Source: Enterocola sp045654205 (lineage in GTDB: Bacteria > Bacteroidota > Bacteroidia > Bacteroidales > Paludibacteraceae). From it: 45,415 nucleotides of DNA. This document shows, in pieces, positions 23,516-31,330 of this stretch (position 1 is its first letter; the number at the start of each line of letters is the position of its first letter). A model generated the notes under the pieces. The model ran no database searches, was not told where the DNA came from, and worked only from the letters and a program-made list of their open reading frames with translations. The stretch lies in the NCBI GenBank assembly GCA_045654205.1, contig JAZOMZ010000003.1, positions 1-45,415 of the forward strand, written 5' to 3'. Both the position numbers and the translations under genes were made by a program.

Positions 23516-25204
23516 ATGGAAAAGATTTCTGGTGCTCAGGCACTTATCAAAGCATTATTAAATGAAGGTGTAGATACCATTTTCGGATACCCTGGTGGAG
23601 CTATCATTCCAGTATTCGATGCTATGTACGATTTCTACAACGATTTTAAGTATGTGTTAACCAGACACGAACAAGGTGCTATTCACTCAGCACAAGGTTA
23701 TGCACGTGTATCTGGCAAACCAGGTGTTTGTATTGTAACTAGTGGTCCTGGTGCTACCAACACTATTACAGGTATTGGCGACGCTATGCTAGACAACACT
23801 CCACTAGTGGTTATCACAGGTCAAGTGGGCAAATCACTTCTAGGTACAGATGCTTTCCAAGAAATTGACGTGGTAGGCATCACCCAACCTATTACCAAAT
23901 GGAGTTACCAAATTCGCGACGAAAAAGAAATAGCATGGGCAGTGGCACGTGCATTCTATATTGCAAACAATGGAAGACCTGGTCCTGTGGTACTAGACTT
24001 TGCAAAAAATGCTCAAACTGCATTGGTAGATTTCAAACCAGAAAAATGCAATTTCATTAGAAGTTACATCCCTACTCTTCCACTTAAAACAGAAAAAGTA
24101 GAAAAAGCAGCCGAGCTAATCAACAATGCTAAAAAACCACTTGCACTTGTTGGTCACGGCGTAACAATTGGTAAAGCCGAAGAAGAACTAAAAGCATTTT
24201 TAGAGGTAGCAGACATTCCTGCTGCATGGACAATGCTTGGCGAAAGCGCAATAGCTACCGACTACCCTTTAAATAAAGGAATGCTTGGTATGCACGGAAA
24301 TATTGGTCCAAACATTAAAACCAACGAATGCGACCTACTTATTGCAATTGGTATGCGTTTCGACGACCGTATTACAGGCGACCTTAACACATACGCAAAA
24401 CAAGCCAAAGTAATCCACTTCGACATAGACCCTGCAGAAATAAATAAAAATGTGAAAGCAGACGTGGCTATTTTAGGCAATGTAAAAGAAACTCTTCCTG
24501 CCGTAACCAAACTGCTAAACAAAAACGAACACAAAGAATGGATTGCATCGTTCGACGAATACGATAAAAAAGAATTTGATAGCGTTATAAACAAAGAAGT
24601 TTATCCTACCGAAGGTCCTATTAAAATGGGCGAAGTGGTAAGAAAAATTTCTGATGCAACCAATCGCAAGGCAATCCTTGTTACAGACGTTGGTCAAAAT
24701 CAAATGGCTGCCATTAGATATTTCCAATTTACAGAAAAACGCAGTGTAGTAACCTCTGGCGGTGCAGGTACAATGGGATTTGGTATTCCTGCTGCTATCG
24801 GCGCAAAAATCGCTGCTCCAGAACGCACAGTTTGCCTATTCTGTGGCGACGGTGGTTTCCAAATGACAATGCAAGAGCTTGGCACCATTATGCAAGAAAA
24901 CCTTGGCATTAAGATGATTATCATGAACAACAACTTCCTTGGTATGGTGCGTCAATGGCAAGAATTGTTCTACAACCAGCGTTATTCATCTACCCCACTA
25001 GTAAACCCAGACTTCACCACCATTGCAAGTGCATACGGCATTAAGTCTCGTCTTGTAAACGAACGTGAAGAACTAGACGGAGCTATCAATGAAATGTTGG
25101 CAGACGACAAATCTTTCCTACTTATCGTAAACGTAGATATGAAAGAACTTATCTACCCTATGATACCAGCAGGAGGTTCAGTAACAAATATCTTGATTAA
25201 CTAA
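23516..25204 (+). CDS. ilvB: Acetolactate synthase large (catalytic) subunit
   Basis: Thiamine diphosphate enzyme that condenses pyruvate with pyruvate or 2-ketobutyrate, the first common step of branched-chain amino acid synthesis. The catalytic Glu is in LTRHEQGAIHSAQGYAR. The FAD/ThDP-binding segments GDAMLDNTPLVVITGQV and DFAKNAQ are present, and the ThDP motif runs from GDGGFQMTMQELGTI to MNNNFLGMVRQWQ. PMIPAGGSVTNIL near the end is typical of anabolic AHAS. The length of 562 aa is standard. It needs the regulatory subunit encoded 13 bases downstream. Confidence 0.97.
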   Translation: MEKISGAQALIKALLNEGVDTIFGYPGGAIIPVFDAMYDFYNDFKYVLTRHEQGAIHSAQGYARVSGKPGVCIVTSGPGATNTITGIGDAMLDNTPLVVITGQVGKSLLGTDAFQEIDVVGITQPITKWSYQIRDEKEIAWAVARAFYIANNGRPGPVVLDFAKNAQTALVDFKPEKCNFIRSYIPTLPLKTEKVEKAAELINNAKKPLALVGHGVTIGKAEEELKAFLEVADIPAAWTMLGESAIATDYPLNKGMLGMHGNIGPNIKTNECDLLIAIGMRFDDRITGDLNTYAKQAKVIHFDIDPAEINKNVKADVAILGNVKETLPAVTKLLNKNEHKEWIASFDEYDKKEFDSVINKEVYPTEGPIKMGEVVRKISDATNRKAILVTDVGQNQMAAIRYFQFTEKRSVVTSGGAGTMGFGIPAAIGAKIAAPERTVCLFCGDGGFQMTMQELGTIMQENLGIKMIIMNNNFLGMVRQWQELFYNQRYSSTPLVNPDFTTIASAYGIKSRLVNEREELDGAINEMLADDKSFLLIVNVDMKELIYPMIPAGGSVTNILIN

Positions 25205-25217
25205 ACTTAAAGAACTT

Positions 25218-25769
25218 ATGGAAAAGAAATTATATACAGTAACCATATTCTCAGAAAACACCCCAGGTTTGCTTAATCAAGTAACCATCGTTTTCACAAG
25301 ACGTCAGATAAACATCGAAACACTTTCTGTGTCTCCTTCTGCCCTTAAAGGCATTCACAAGTTTACTATCACAGTAAACACCGACAAAGACACCATAGAA
25401 AAAGTTGTAAAACAAATAGACAAACGTATCGACGTTATCAAAGCATATTACAACACCGACGAAGAACTTGTGTTCCAAGAAATTGCACTTTTCAAAATTT
25501 CTACCGAAAAAGTTCTTGCTATGGGCGGCATTGAAACACTTATTAGAAAATACAACGCTCGCATCCTAGAAATACTAGAAAACTGTATCGTGCTAGAAAA
25601 AACTGGTCTTTACACCGAGACACAAGAAATGTTTGACGAACTTCAGGCTAGCATTGGCGTGCTTCAATTCATCCGTTCTGGTCGCGTTGCTGTAACCCGC
25701 AGCAACATCGAACGCTTGTCAGACATGCTTGCGAATATAGATAAGATTAAATTAGGACTAAATGACTAA
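25218..25769 (+). CDS. ilvN: Acetolactate synthase small (regulatory) subunit
   Basis: Regulatory subunit that activates IlvB and confers feedback inhibition by valine. It has an N-terminal ACT domain (about residues 3-78; TVTIFSENTPGLLNQVTIVFTRR in two pieces: TVTIFSENTPGLLNQ and VTIVFTRRQINIETLSVS) and a second C-terminal ACT-like domain ending RSGRVAVTRSNIERL. The length of 183 aa is typical of IlvH-type full-length subunits. The symbol ilvH is also used for such proteins. It lies directly after ilvB and before a REP-like hairpin. Confidence 0.93.
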   Translation: MEKKLYTVTIFSENTPGLLNQVTIVFTRRQINIETLSVSPSALKGIHKFTITVNTDKDTIEKVVKQIDKRIDVIKAYYNTDEELVFQEIALFKISTEKVLAMGGIETLIRKYNARILEILENCIVLEKTGLYTETQEMFDELQASIGVLQFIRSGRVAVTRSNIERLSDMLANIDKIKLGLND

Positions 25770-25772
25770 ACA

Positions 25773-25807
25773 TTATCGGTCCCTGAGCCTGTCGAAGGGC
25801 CCGATAA
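25773..25807. repeat. REP-like hairpin, GGTCCCTGAGC family, copy 1
   Basis: TTATCGGTCCCT and AGGGCCCGATAA form a 12-bp stem with one mismatch around the loop GAGCCTGTCGA. The core CGGTCCCTGAGCYTGTCGAAGGG recurs at 30411. It lies between ilvN and the thioesterase gene. It has no T tract, so it is unlikely to terminate efficiently. Confidence 0.75.
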
Positions 25808-25833
25808 ACAAAATACCAACAAACAATTGAACA

Positions 25834-26565
25834 ATGAATAAATTTAAAAGAAACGTACTGATAGATTCGCACGAAGCAGATTTTCTATCACAAGCCAACA
25901 TCATTACACTATTCTCGCACACCCTAAACACAGCGGGATACGCAAGCAATGGTCAAGGCTACGGTATCGACACCCTACACCCACTAGGATTTACTTGGGT
26001 GCTTTCTAGATTTGCAATAGAAATTAAAAGATACCCAAAACAATTTGAAGAAATCACCATAGAAACATGGATTGAAGAAATTAGCAAATTTGTTTCTATC
26101 CGTAATTTCCAAATATTCGACAGCAACAGAGAACTTATTGGCGAGGCATGTTCATATTGGTCTATGATAGATATGAAAACACGTCGCCCAGTAAACCTAC
26201 ACGAAAGCCTTTACCAAAATGCCCCTGTAATAGAAGAAGGCGTTTCTATGGAGCGTCCAGCTAGAATTCTTGAAGTAAAAGGCGAAAAAGTGGACGAAGT
26301 AAAAGTACGTTATTCCGATATCGACTTCAACCAACACGCAAACAGCGCACGCTATATCAAATGGCAACTAGATTCTTATCATTGGGATATGTTTAAAGAG
26401 AAACAAATTAAACGTTTCGACATAAACTTTGTTCAAGAAGTTCTTTTTGGTGAAACAATTGAAATTTACAAGGAAGAAAGAGGAAATGAGCACTATTTCG
26501 ACCTAAAAAATGAAAAAGGAAGAAGTATTTGCAAGACGATTTTAACTTGGGAAGATAAAAAATAA
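25834..26565 (+). CDS. Acyl-ACP thioesterase (FatA/FatB family)
   Basis: Hydrolyses acyl-ACP to release free fatty acid. The 243-residue protein has two hotdog domains. The first contains HTLNTAGYASNGQGYGIDTL and the conserved FTWVLSRFAIEIKRYPK. The second starts RYSDIDFNQHANSARYIKW, where the NQHxN motif supplies the Asn and His seen in plant Fat enzymes. Chain-length or branch preference cannot be read. It sits inside the branched-chain amino acid block between ilvN and ilvC, an order also seen in Bacteroides, which suggests a link to branched-chain fatty acids or to a shared need for precursors. Confidence 0.85.
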   Translation: MNKFKRNVLIDSHEADFLSQANIITLFSHTLNTAGYASNGQGYGIDTLHPLGFTWVLSRFAIEIKRYPKQFEEITIETWIEEISKFVSIRNFQIFDSNRELIGEACSYWSMIDMKTRRPVNLHESLYQNAPVIEEGVSMERPARILEVKGEKVDEVKVRYSDIDFNQHANSARYIKWQLDSYHWDMFKEKQIKRFDINFVQEVLFGETIEIYKEERGNEHYFDLKNEKGRSICKTILTWEDKK

Positions 26566-26574
26566 CTAATTATC

Positions 26575-26604
26575 TTTGAGTTAAATAAAAAAATCGTAAC
26601 TTTG
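26575..26604 (+). promoter_or_regulatory. Internal promoter for ilvC
   Basis: TTTG at 26575-26578 and TAACTTTG at 26597-26604 are separated by 18 bases. Both match the consensus. It gives ilvC a start site independent of the attenuator, with a leader of about 40 bases. Confidence 0.75.
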
Positions 26605-26649
26605 CAGTCCAATAAAAAAACAAACTAAAACTAAAATAATACAAAAATT

Positions 26650-27696
26650 ATGGCACAAATGAATTTTGGCGGTGTAATCGAAAATGTTGTTACACGCGAA
26701 GAATTTCCATTAGAAAAAGCACGCGAAGTGCTAAAAAATGAAACTATCGCCGTTATCGGTTATGGTGTACAAGGCCCTGGCCAATCATTAAACTTAAGAG
26801 ACAATGGTTTCAATGTAATCGTTGGTCAACGTAAAGGTGGTAAAACTTGGGATAAAGCTGTTGCTGATGGTTGGGTTCCAGGTGAAACTTTATTCGACAT
26901 CGAAGAAGCTTGCCAACGTGGTACTATTATCCAATATCTTCTTTCTGACGCAGCTCAAATCGAAGTATGGCCAGTAGTAAAACGTAACCTTACAGCAGGT
27001 AAAGCTCTTTACTTCTCTCACGGTTTTGGTATCACATACAAAGAACGTACAGGTATCATTCCTCCAGCAGACGTAGACGTTATCCTTATTGCTCCTAAAG
27101 GTTCAGGTACATCTCTTCGTAGAATGTTCCTACAAGGTAGAGGTCTAAACTCTTCTTACGCTATCTTCCAAGATGCAACAGGTAAAGCAATGGAACGTAC
27201 AGTAGCTCTAGGTATCGGTGTAGGTTCTGGTTACTTATTTGAAACAACATTTGAAAAAGAAGTTTACTCAGACTTAACTGGCGAACGTGGTTCTCTAATG
27301 GGTGCTATCCAAGGTCTACTTCTTGCTCAATACGAAGTTCTACGTGAAAACGGTCACGAACCATCAGAAGCATTCAACGAAACTGTAGAAGAACTTACCC
27401 AATCTCTAATGCCTCTATTCGCAGAAAACGGTATGGACTGGATGTATGCAAACTGCTCTACTACTGCTCAACGTGGTGCTCTAGACTGGATGGGACCTTT
27501 CCACGATGCTATCAAACCAGTTATGAGAGACCTTTATGCAAGTGTTAAATGTGGCGAAGAAGCTCAACGCTCTATCGACTCAAACTCTAAACCAGACTAT
27601 CGCGAAGGTCTAGAGAAAGAACTTGCAGCTCTACGCGAAAGCGAAATGTGGCAAGCCGGTGCAGTTGTTCGTAAACTACGCCCAGAAAACAACTAA
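26650..27696 (+). CDS. ilvC: Ketol-acid reductoisomerase
   Basis: NADPH- and Mg-dependent enzyme that rearranges and reduces acetolactate and acetohydroxybutyrate. The dinucleotide-binding loop is VIGYGVQGPGQSLNLRDNG. FSHGFGITYKE, APKGSGTSLRRMFLQGRG and the metal-binding SDLTGERGSLMGAIQG (Asp and Glu) are family hallmarks. The form is the 348-residue Bacteroidetes type, with the sequence VGQRKGGKTWDKA after the Rossmann fold. It ends the ilv block and has its own promoter and terminator, so its level can differ from ilvD-ilvN. Confidence 0.96.
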   Translation: MAQMNFGGVIENVVTREEFPLEKAREVLKNETIAVIGYGVQGPGQSLNLRDNGFNVIVGQRKGGKTWDKAVADGWVPGETLFDIEEACQRGTIIQYLLSDAAQIEVWPVVKRNLTAGKALYFSHGFGITYKERTGIIPPADVDVILIAPKGSGTSLRRMFLQGRGLNSSYAIFQDATGKAMERTVALGIGVGSGYLFETTFEKEVYSDLTGERGSLMGAIQGLLLAQYEVLRENGHEPSEAFNETVEELTQSLMPLFAENGMDWMYANCSTTAQRGALDWMGPFHDAIKPVMRDLYASVKCGEEAQRSIDSNSKPDYREGLEKELAALRESEMWQAGAVVRKLRPENN

Positions 27697-27715
27697 TAAA
27701 ACTATCAATATAACA

Positions 27716-27753
27716 AAAGAGTAATGGCATTCAATTTGCCATTACTCTTTTTT
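27716..27753 (+). terminator. Terminator after ilvC
   Basis: AAAGAGTAATGGCA pairs perfectly with TGCCATTACTCTTT (14 bp) around a 7-base loop, ending in a run of T (27748-27753). Confidence 0.92.
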
Positions 27754-27810
27754 ATTACATACTCTTTCCACCTTAGACAAACTAAAAATTAAAGAAATGT
27801 ATAAATAAGG

Positions 27811-28404
27811 ATGAACAAATTTCTTAATCTAATAGGATTCTTTTTTATTACAATTATCCTAAATTCATGTATAACAATAGATAGACCTGAAGTAATAGAA
27901 TGTAATGTTACATATCTAAGAAATACATTAGATTACCCTATTGATGTTCAATCTTTCTATCTAAAATATGATAAAAATAGTGATTGGTGTATGCAAGAAC
28001 CCATAGCGTGGTCAGACCCTATTACAATTCAACCAAACGACTATGCTCTTATTCAGGACTATGTCTTAGAGGAATATTTTATTATCTATAAAACAGGAAC
28101 AAAAGATGTTTTATTAAACTCAAAAGATGAATATGTAAGTTCTACACAAGATGATAACCATAGCCTAACAATTGATTATGAACTTGCATCTATTTTATCA
28201 AATTCTAATTCAAATAATAGTAATAGCGAATATATTTTCTCAGAGAAATATTTAGCAAATAATATCTCATTAGAAAAATACCCTATAGGTTTATATCGCT
28301 GTCAAAACAATAATATTATATTAGAAGAAAGACAAAATGCTTGTAACGGTTATGCTATATTAAATTGTATTAAACTAAAACCTGAAAAATTTCCTAAAGA
28401 ATAA
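27811..28404 (+). CDS. Putative lipoprotein, unrecognised
   Basis: 197 aa with a lipoprotein signal ending LNSC (Cys20), so probably anchored to a membrane and exposed to the periplasm or the surface. I do not recognise a family. The mature part has a beta-rich look with NVTYLRNTLDYPIDVQSF, a Ser/Asn-rich low-complexity stretch (SNSNSNNSNSE, about residues 129-140), and only three further Cys. Codon use is far more AT-rich than its neighbours, and it stands alone between the ilvC terminator and its own terminator. I could not find a clear TAnnTTTG promoter. It may be an accessory gene acquired locally. Confidence 0.65.
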   Translation: MNKFLNLIGFFFITIILNSCITIDRPEVIECNVTYLRNTLDYPIDVQSFYLKYDKNSDWCMQEPIAWSDPITIQPNDYALIQDYVLEEYFIIYKTGTKDVLLNSKDEYVSSTQDDNHSLTIDYELASILSNSNSNNSNSEYIFSEKYLANNISLEKYPIGLYRCQNNNIILEERQNACNGYAILNCIKLKPEKFPKE

Positions 28405-28412
28405 TATCAGAA

Positions 28413-28446
28413 AATAACCTCGATTTTTTTCGAGGTTATTTTTTTT
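28413..28446 (+). terminator. Terminator after the lipoprotein gene
   Basis: AATAACCTCG/CGAGGTTATT stem (10 bp) with an AT-rich loop, then eight T residues. Confidence 0.9.
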
Positions 28447-28461
28447 GTGATTTTTTATTAT

Positions 28462-28469
28462 TATCTTTG
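28462..28469 (+). promoter_or_regulatory. -7 element for recA
   Basis: TATCTTTG matches TAnnTTTG about 50 bases before recA. The -33 position would fall in the T tract of the upstream terminator and shows only TTT. I see no clear LexA-like dyad. Confidence 0.55.
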
Positions 28470-28521
28470 TTCGTTCATTGAGTGTTATTCATCTTATTAT
28501 TAATCACTAAAATTTATCAAA

Positions 28522-29547
28522 ATGGCAGAAAAAGAAACTGAAAAAAAGCAAATCAATGCTGACAAATTAAAAGCCTTACAAATGGCTATCGACAAAATCG
28601 AAAAAGACCATGGTAAAGGCACAATTATGAAACTTGGCGACAACAAGGTAGTTGACGTACCTGTTATCCCAACTGGTTCTATTGGTTTGAACGCAGCTCT
28701 AGGTGTGGGTGGTTATCCACGCGGTAGAGTTATTGAAATATTTGGTCCAGAATCTTCTGGTAAAACTACCCTAGCTATTCACGCTATTGCGGAAGCACAA
28801 AAAGCAGGTGGCATTGCAGCTATTATCGACGCCGAACACGCATTCGACCGCTTCTATGCAGAAAAACTTGGCGTAGATGTAGAAAATCTATTCATTTCTC
28901 AACCAGACGACGGTGAACAAGCACTAGAAATCGCAGACCAACTTATCCGTTCATCTGCTATCGACATTATCGTAATCGACTCTGTGGCAGCTCTTACACC
29001 AAAAGCAGAAATTGAAGGTGATATGGGCGACAACCGCGTAGGTCTTCAAGCACGTCTTATGTCTCAAGCTTTAAGAAAACTTACTGCTAGCATCAACAAA
29101 ACAAACACATGCTGTATTTTCATCAACCAACTTCGTGAAAAAATCGGCGTTATGTTTGGTAACCCAGAAACAACTACTGGTGGTAATGCGCTTAAGTTCT
29201 ATTCATCTATTCGTTTAGATATTCGTCGTGCTACACAAATCAAAGAAGGCGACGAAGTAATTGGCAACCAAACCAGAGTAAAAGTAGTGAAAAACAAAGT
29301 TGCTCCTCCTTTCCGCAAAGCAGAATTCGACATTATGTTTGGCGAAGGTATTTCTAAAGCAGGTGAAATCATCGATATGGGAGTTGAAACAGGCATTATT
29401 AAGAAAAGCGGTTCATGGTTTAGCTATGGCGACAGCAAACTAGCACAAGGTCGCGACGCTTGCAAACGCCTAATTCAAGACAATCCAGAGTTAGCCTCTG
29501 AATTGGAAGAAAAAATAATGGCAGTTCTTAACGGAACACAAGAATAA
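28522..29547 (+). CDS. recA: Recombinase RecA
   Basis: ATP-dependent strand-exchange protein for homologous recombination and the SOS response. The Walker A motif is GPESSGKTTLAIH, the Walker B segment is IDIIVIDSVAALTPKAE, and the L2-loop region is FINQLREKIGVMFGNPETTTGG (shown in parts: FINQLREKIGVMFGNP and ETTTGGNALKF). The length of 341 aa and the C-terminal acidic end are normal. No intein is present. It is a single-gene unit with its own promoter. Confidence 0.98.
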   Translation: MAEKETEKKQINADKLKALQMAIDKIEKDHGKGTIMKLGDNKVVDVPVIPTGSIGLNAALGVGGYPRGRVIEIFGPESSGKTTLAIHAIAEAQKAGGIAAIIDAEHAFDRFYAEKLGVDVENLFISQPDDGEQALEIADQLIRSSAIDIIVIDSVAALTPKAEIEGDMGDNRVGLQARLMSQALRKLTASINKTNTCCIFINQLREKIGVMFGNPETTTGGNALKFYSSIRLDIRRATQIKEGDEVIGNQTRVKVVKNKVAPPFRKAEFDIMFGEGISKAGEIIDMGVETGIIKKSGSWFSYGDSKLAQGRDACKRLIQDNPELASELEEKIMAVLNGTQE

Positions 29548-29561
29548 TAACAAAACAAATC

Positions 29562-29588
29562 GAGGCATCTTGGCTTAAAAGGTGCCTC
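29562..29588 (+). terminator. Weak hairpin between recA and rlmB
   Basis: GAGGCATC pairs with GGTGCCTC over 8 bp with one G-T pair. The sequence after it is TTATATT rather than a pure T run, so partial termination is the most it could do. Confidence 0.45.
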
Positions 29589-29603
29589 TTATATTATAAA
29601 ATT

Positions 29604-30407
29604 ATGTACAAAGACAACTTTAAGAAAAACAACTTTAAGCGTGGCAATCGCGGCGGAAACAATAACGCAGGAAAAGAGCCAGGCAACAAAATGATTTTTG
29701 GCATCCGTGCCATTATCGAAACCATAGAAGCAGGCCACGAAATAGACAAAATTCTGCTTAAAAAAGATATGCAAAGCGAACTTTCACAAGAACTTTTCGC
29801 AGCAGTAAAAGGCAGAAATATTCCTGTAGTACGCGTTCCTGTAGAAAAAATAGACCGCATTACAAACAAAAATCACCAAGGTGCCATTGCATTTATTTCT
29901 CCAGTGGCATACGAACGCATCACACACCTTATTCCACAACTTTATGAAGAAGCAAAATGCCCATTCATTGTGGTACTAGACGGTGTTACCGATGTACGCA
30001 ACTTTGGTGCCATTGCTCGTACTTGCGAATGCGCAGGCGTAGACGCAATTATGATTCCGCAACTTGGCAGTGCTTCTATCAATGCCGATGCCATCAAAAC
30101 CTCTGCAGGTGCACTTCTTTCACTTCCTGTGTGTAGAGAACACAACCTTGCAGCCATGGTAAACTACCTTAAAGAATGTGGACTTAGAGTATTTGCAGCA
30201 TCAGAAAAAGCAACACAAACATATACCGAAGCCGACTATAGTGGCCCTATTGCCATTGTAATGGGTAGCGAAGACGTGGGTATCTCACCAGAAATCCTAG
30301 AACTTTGCGACGAACACGTTAGTATTCCAATCAACGGCAATATCCAATCTCTAAACGTATCTGTTGCCGCTGGTATCCTTATATACGAAGCGGTAAAGGG
30401 AAGATAA
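29604..30407 (+). CDS. SpoU-family rRNA 2'-O-methyltransferase (RlmB-like)
   Basis: SAM-dependent SpoU/TrmH methyltransferase, probably the 23S rRNA Gm2251 enzyme RlmB. Residues 1-28 form a basic, Asn/Gly-rich tail (FKKNNFKRGNRGGNNN) followed by an RNA-substrate-binding domain (FGIRAIIETIEAGHEIDKI). The catalytic domain shows LDGVTDVRNFGAIARTCEC (motif 1, Asn and Arg), IVMGSEDVGISPEI (motif 2) and IPINGNIQSLNVSVAAGI (motif 3), which together make the deep-knot SAM site. The 267-residue length is close to RlmB. Other RlmB/TrmH group members are possible. It lies 56 bases after recA. Confidence 0.85.
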   Translation: MYKDNFKKNNFKRGNRGGNNNAGKEPGNKMIFGIRAIIETIEAGHEIDKILLKKDMQSELSQELFAAVKGRNIPVVRVPVEKIDRITNKNHQGAIAFISPVAYERITHLIPQLYEEAKCPFIVVLDGVTDVRNFGAIARTCECAGVDAIMIPQLGSASINADAIKTSAGALLSLPVCREHNLAAMVNYLKECGLRVFAASEKATQTYTEADYSGPIAIVMGSEDVGISPEILELCDEHVSIPINGNIQSLNVSVAAGILIYEAVKGR

Positions 30408-30444
30408 AATTCGGTCCCTGAGCTTGTCGAAGGGTCAGAATTTT
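30406..30444. repeat. REP-like hairpin, GGTCCCTGAGC family, copy 2
   Basis: AAAATTCGGTCCCT and AGGGTCAGAATTTT make a 14-bp stem with two mismatches around the loop GAGCTTGTCGA. The core is shared with copy 1, but the outer arms (AAAATTC and GAATTTT instead of TTATCGG and CCGATAA) are different and still pair. The stem begins within the stop codon of the upstream gene. Confidence 0.75.
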
Positions 30445-30467
30445 ATTATGCGGGCATTTTTTCCCTT

Positions 30468-30500
30468 CGGTCAACAACACGTCGACAGGCTCAATGACCG
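30468..30500. repeat. REP-like element, degenerate inverted copy 3
   Basis: Bases 30480-30500 read CGTCGACAGGCTCAATGACCG, close to the reverse complement of copies 1 and 2. CGGTCA (30468-30473) and TGACCG (30495-30500) close its own stem. Copies 2 and 3 are in opposite orientation, 23 bases apart, and could also pair with each other. Confidence 0.6.
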
Positions 30501-30515
30501 CCCCAATGAATTAAA

Positions 30516-31187
30516 ATGAACGTAATCTACGAAGACAATCATATTATAATTGTAAACAAATCTAGTGGCGAAATTGTCCAAGGAGACAAGACTGGCGACA
30601 CCCCACTAGTAGAAACCGTGCGTGCCTATATCAAAGAAAAATACAATAAGCCAGGCAACGTATTTTGTGGTCTAACACACCGCCTAGACCGCCCTGTGAG
30701 CGGCGTGGTCATCTTTGCTAAAACCAGCAAAGCTCTTGAACGCATAAACAATATGCTCAAAAACCACGAAATAAAGAAAACCTATTGGGCTATAGTTAAA
30801 AACCCTCCAAAACAAAGCGAGGGTACATTAGTTAACTACCTTGTACGCAACGAAAAACAAAACAAATCGTTCGCCTACTCTACCGAAAAACCAAACTCAA
30901 AACGAGCAGAACTCAACTATAAAGTAATAGGTAAATCAGACAACTATACATTGCTTGAAGTAAACCTTATCACAGGTCGCCACCACCAAATTCGTTGCCA
31001 ACTTGCTGCTATGGGTTGCCCAATCAAAGGCGATTTAAAATACGGTTTCGACCGCTCCAACCGCGACGGCAGCATCAGCCTGCACGCTCGCTGTGTAGAA
31101 TTCACCCACCCCGTAAGCAAAGAACTCATCCACGTAGAGGCTCCAACCCCAGAAGATACACTCTGGGAAGCGCTGCAAAATCATTAG
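30516..31187 (+). CDS. RluA-family pseudouridine synthase
   Basis: Isomerises uridine to pseudouridine in rRNA or tRNA. The catalytic Asp lies in GLTHRLDRPVSGVVIFAKTS (HRLDxxxSG motif). ITGRHHQIRCQLAAMGCPI is the second family signature, and LHARCVEFTHPVSKE the third. At 223 aa it lacks an S4 domain and resembles RluA/RluE-sized members, so rRNA 23S or tRNA positions cannot be told apart. It starts 16 bases after the inverted repeat copy 3. Confidence 0.88.
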   Translation: MNVIYEDNHIIIVNKSSGEIVQGDKTGDTPLVETVRAYIKEKYNKPGNVFCGLTHRLDRPVSGVVIFAKTSKALERINNMLKNHEIKKTYWAIVKNPPKQSEGTLVNYLVRNEKQNKSFAYSTEKPNSKRAELNYKVIGKSDNYTLLEVNLITGRHHQIRCQLAAMGCPIKGDLKYGFDRSNRDGSISLHARCVEFTHPVSKELIHVEAPTPEDTLWEALQNH

Positions 31188-31237
31188 CGAAGCTAATAAT
31201 TAAGAATATGGAATTAGGATTTTTTGTTTTTTTTTAA

Positions 31238-31245
31238 TACTTTTG
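31238..31245 (+). promoter_or_regulatory. -7 element for the pullulanase gene
   Basis: TACTTTTG matches TAnnTTTG about 93 bases before the pulA start. The -33 position is not convincing. The 90-base leader contains no hairpin I consider strong. A small hairpin, ATTAGC/GCTAAT with loop GAA (31182-31196), ends the previous gene. Confidence 0.5.
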
Positions 31246-31330
31246 CAAAGTTATTGTAAAAGTGAGCATTGCCTATGAATTAATCCTACTCAATTAGAAA
31301 AATTCGCAAACACATTTAACCTTAATAATC

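Noticed and set aside
28413..28446. Attenuator in front of recA
   Set aside because: There is no leader peptide or alternative pairing, and the hairpin is upstream of the recA promoter element.
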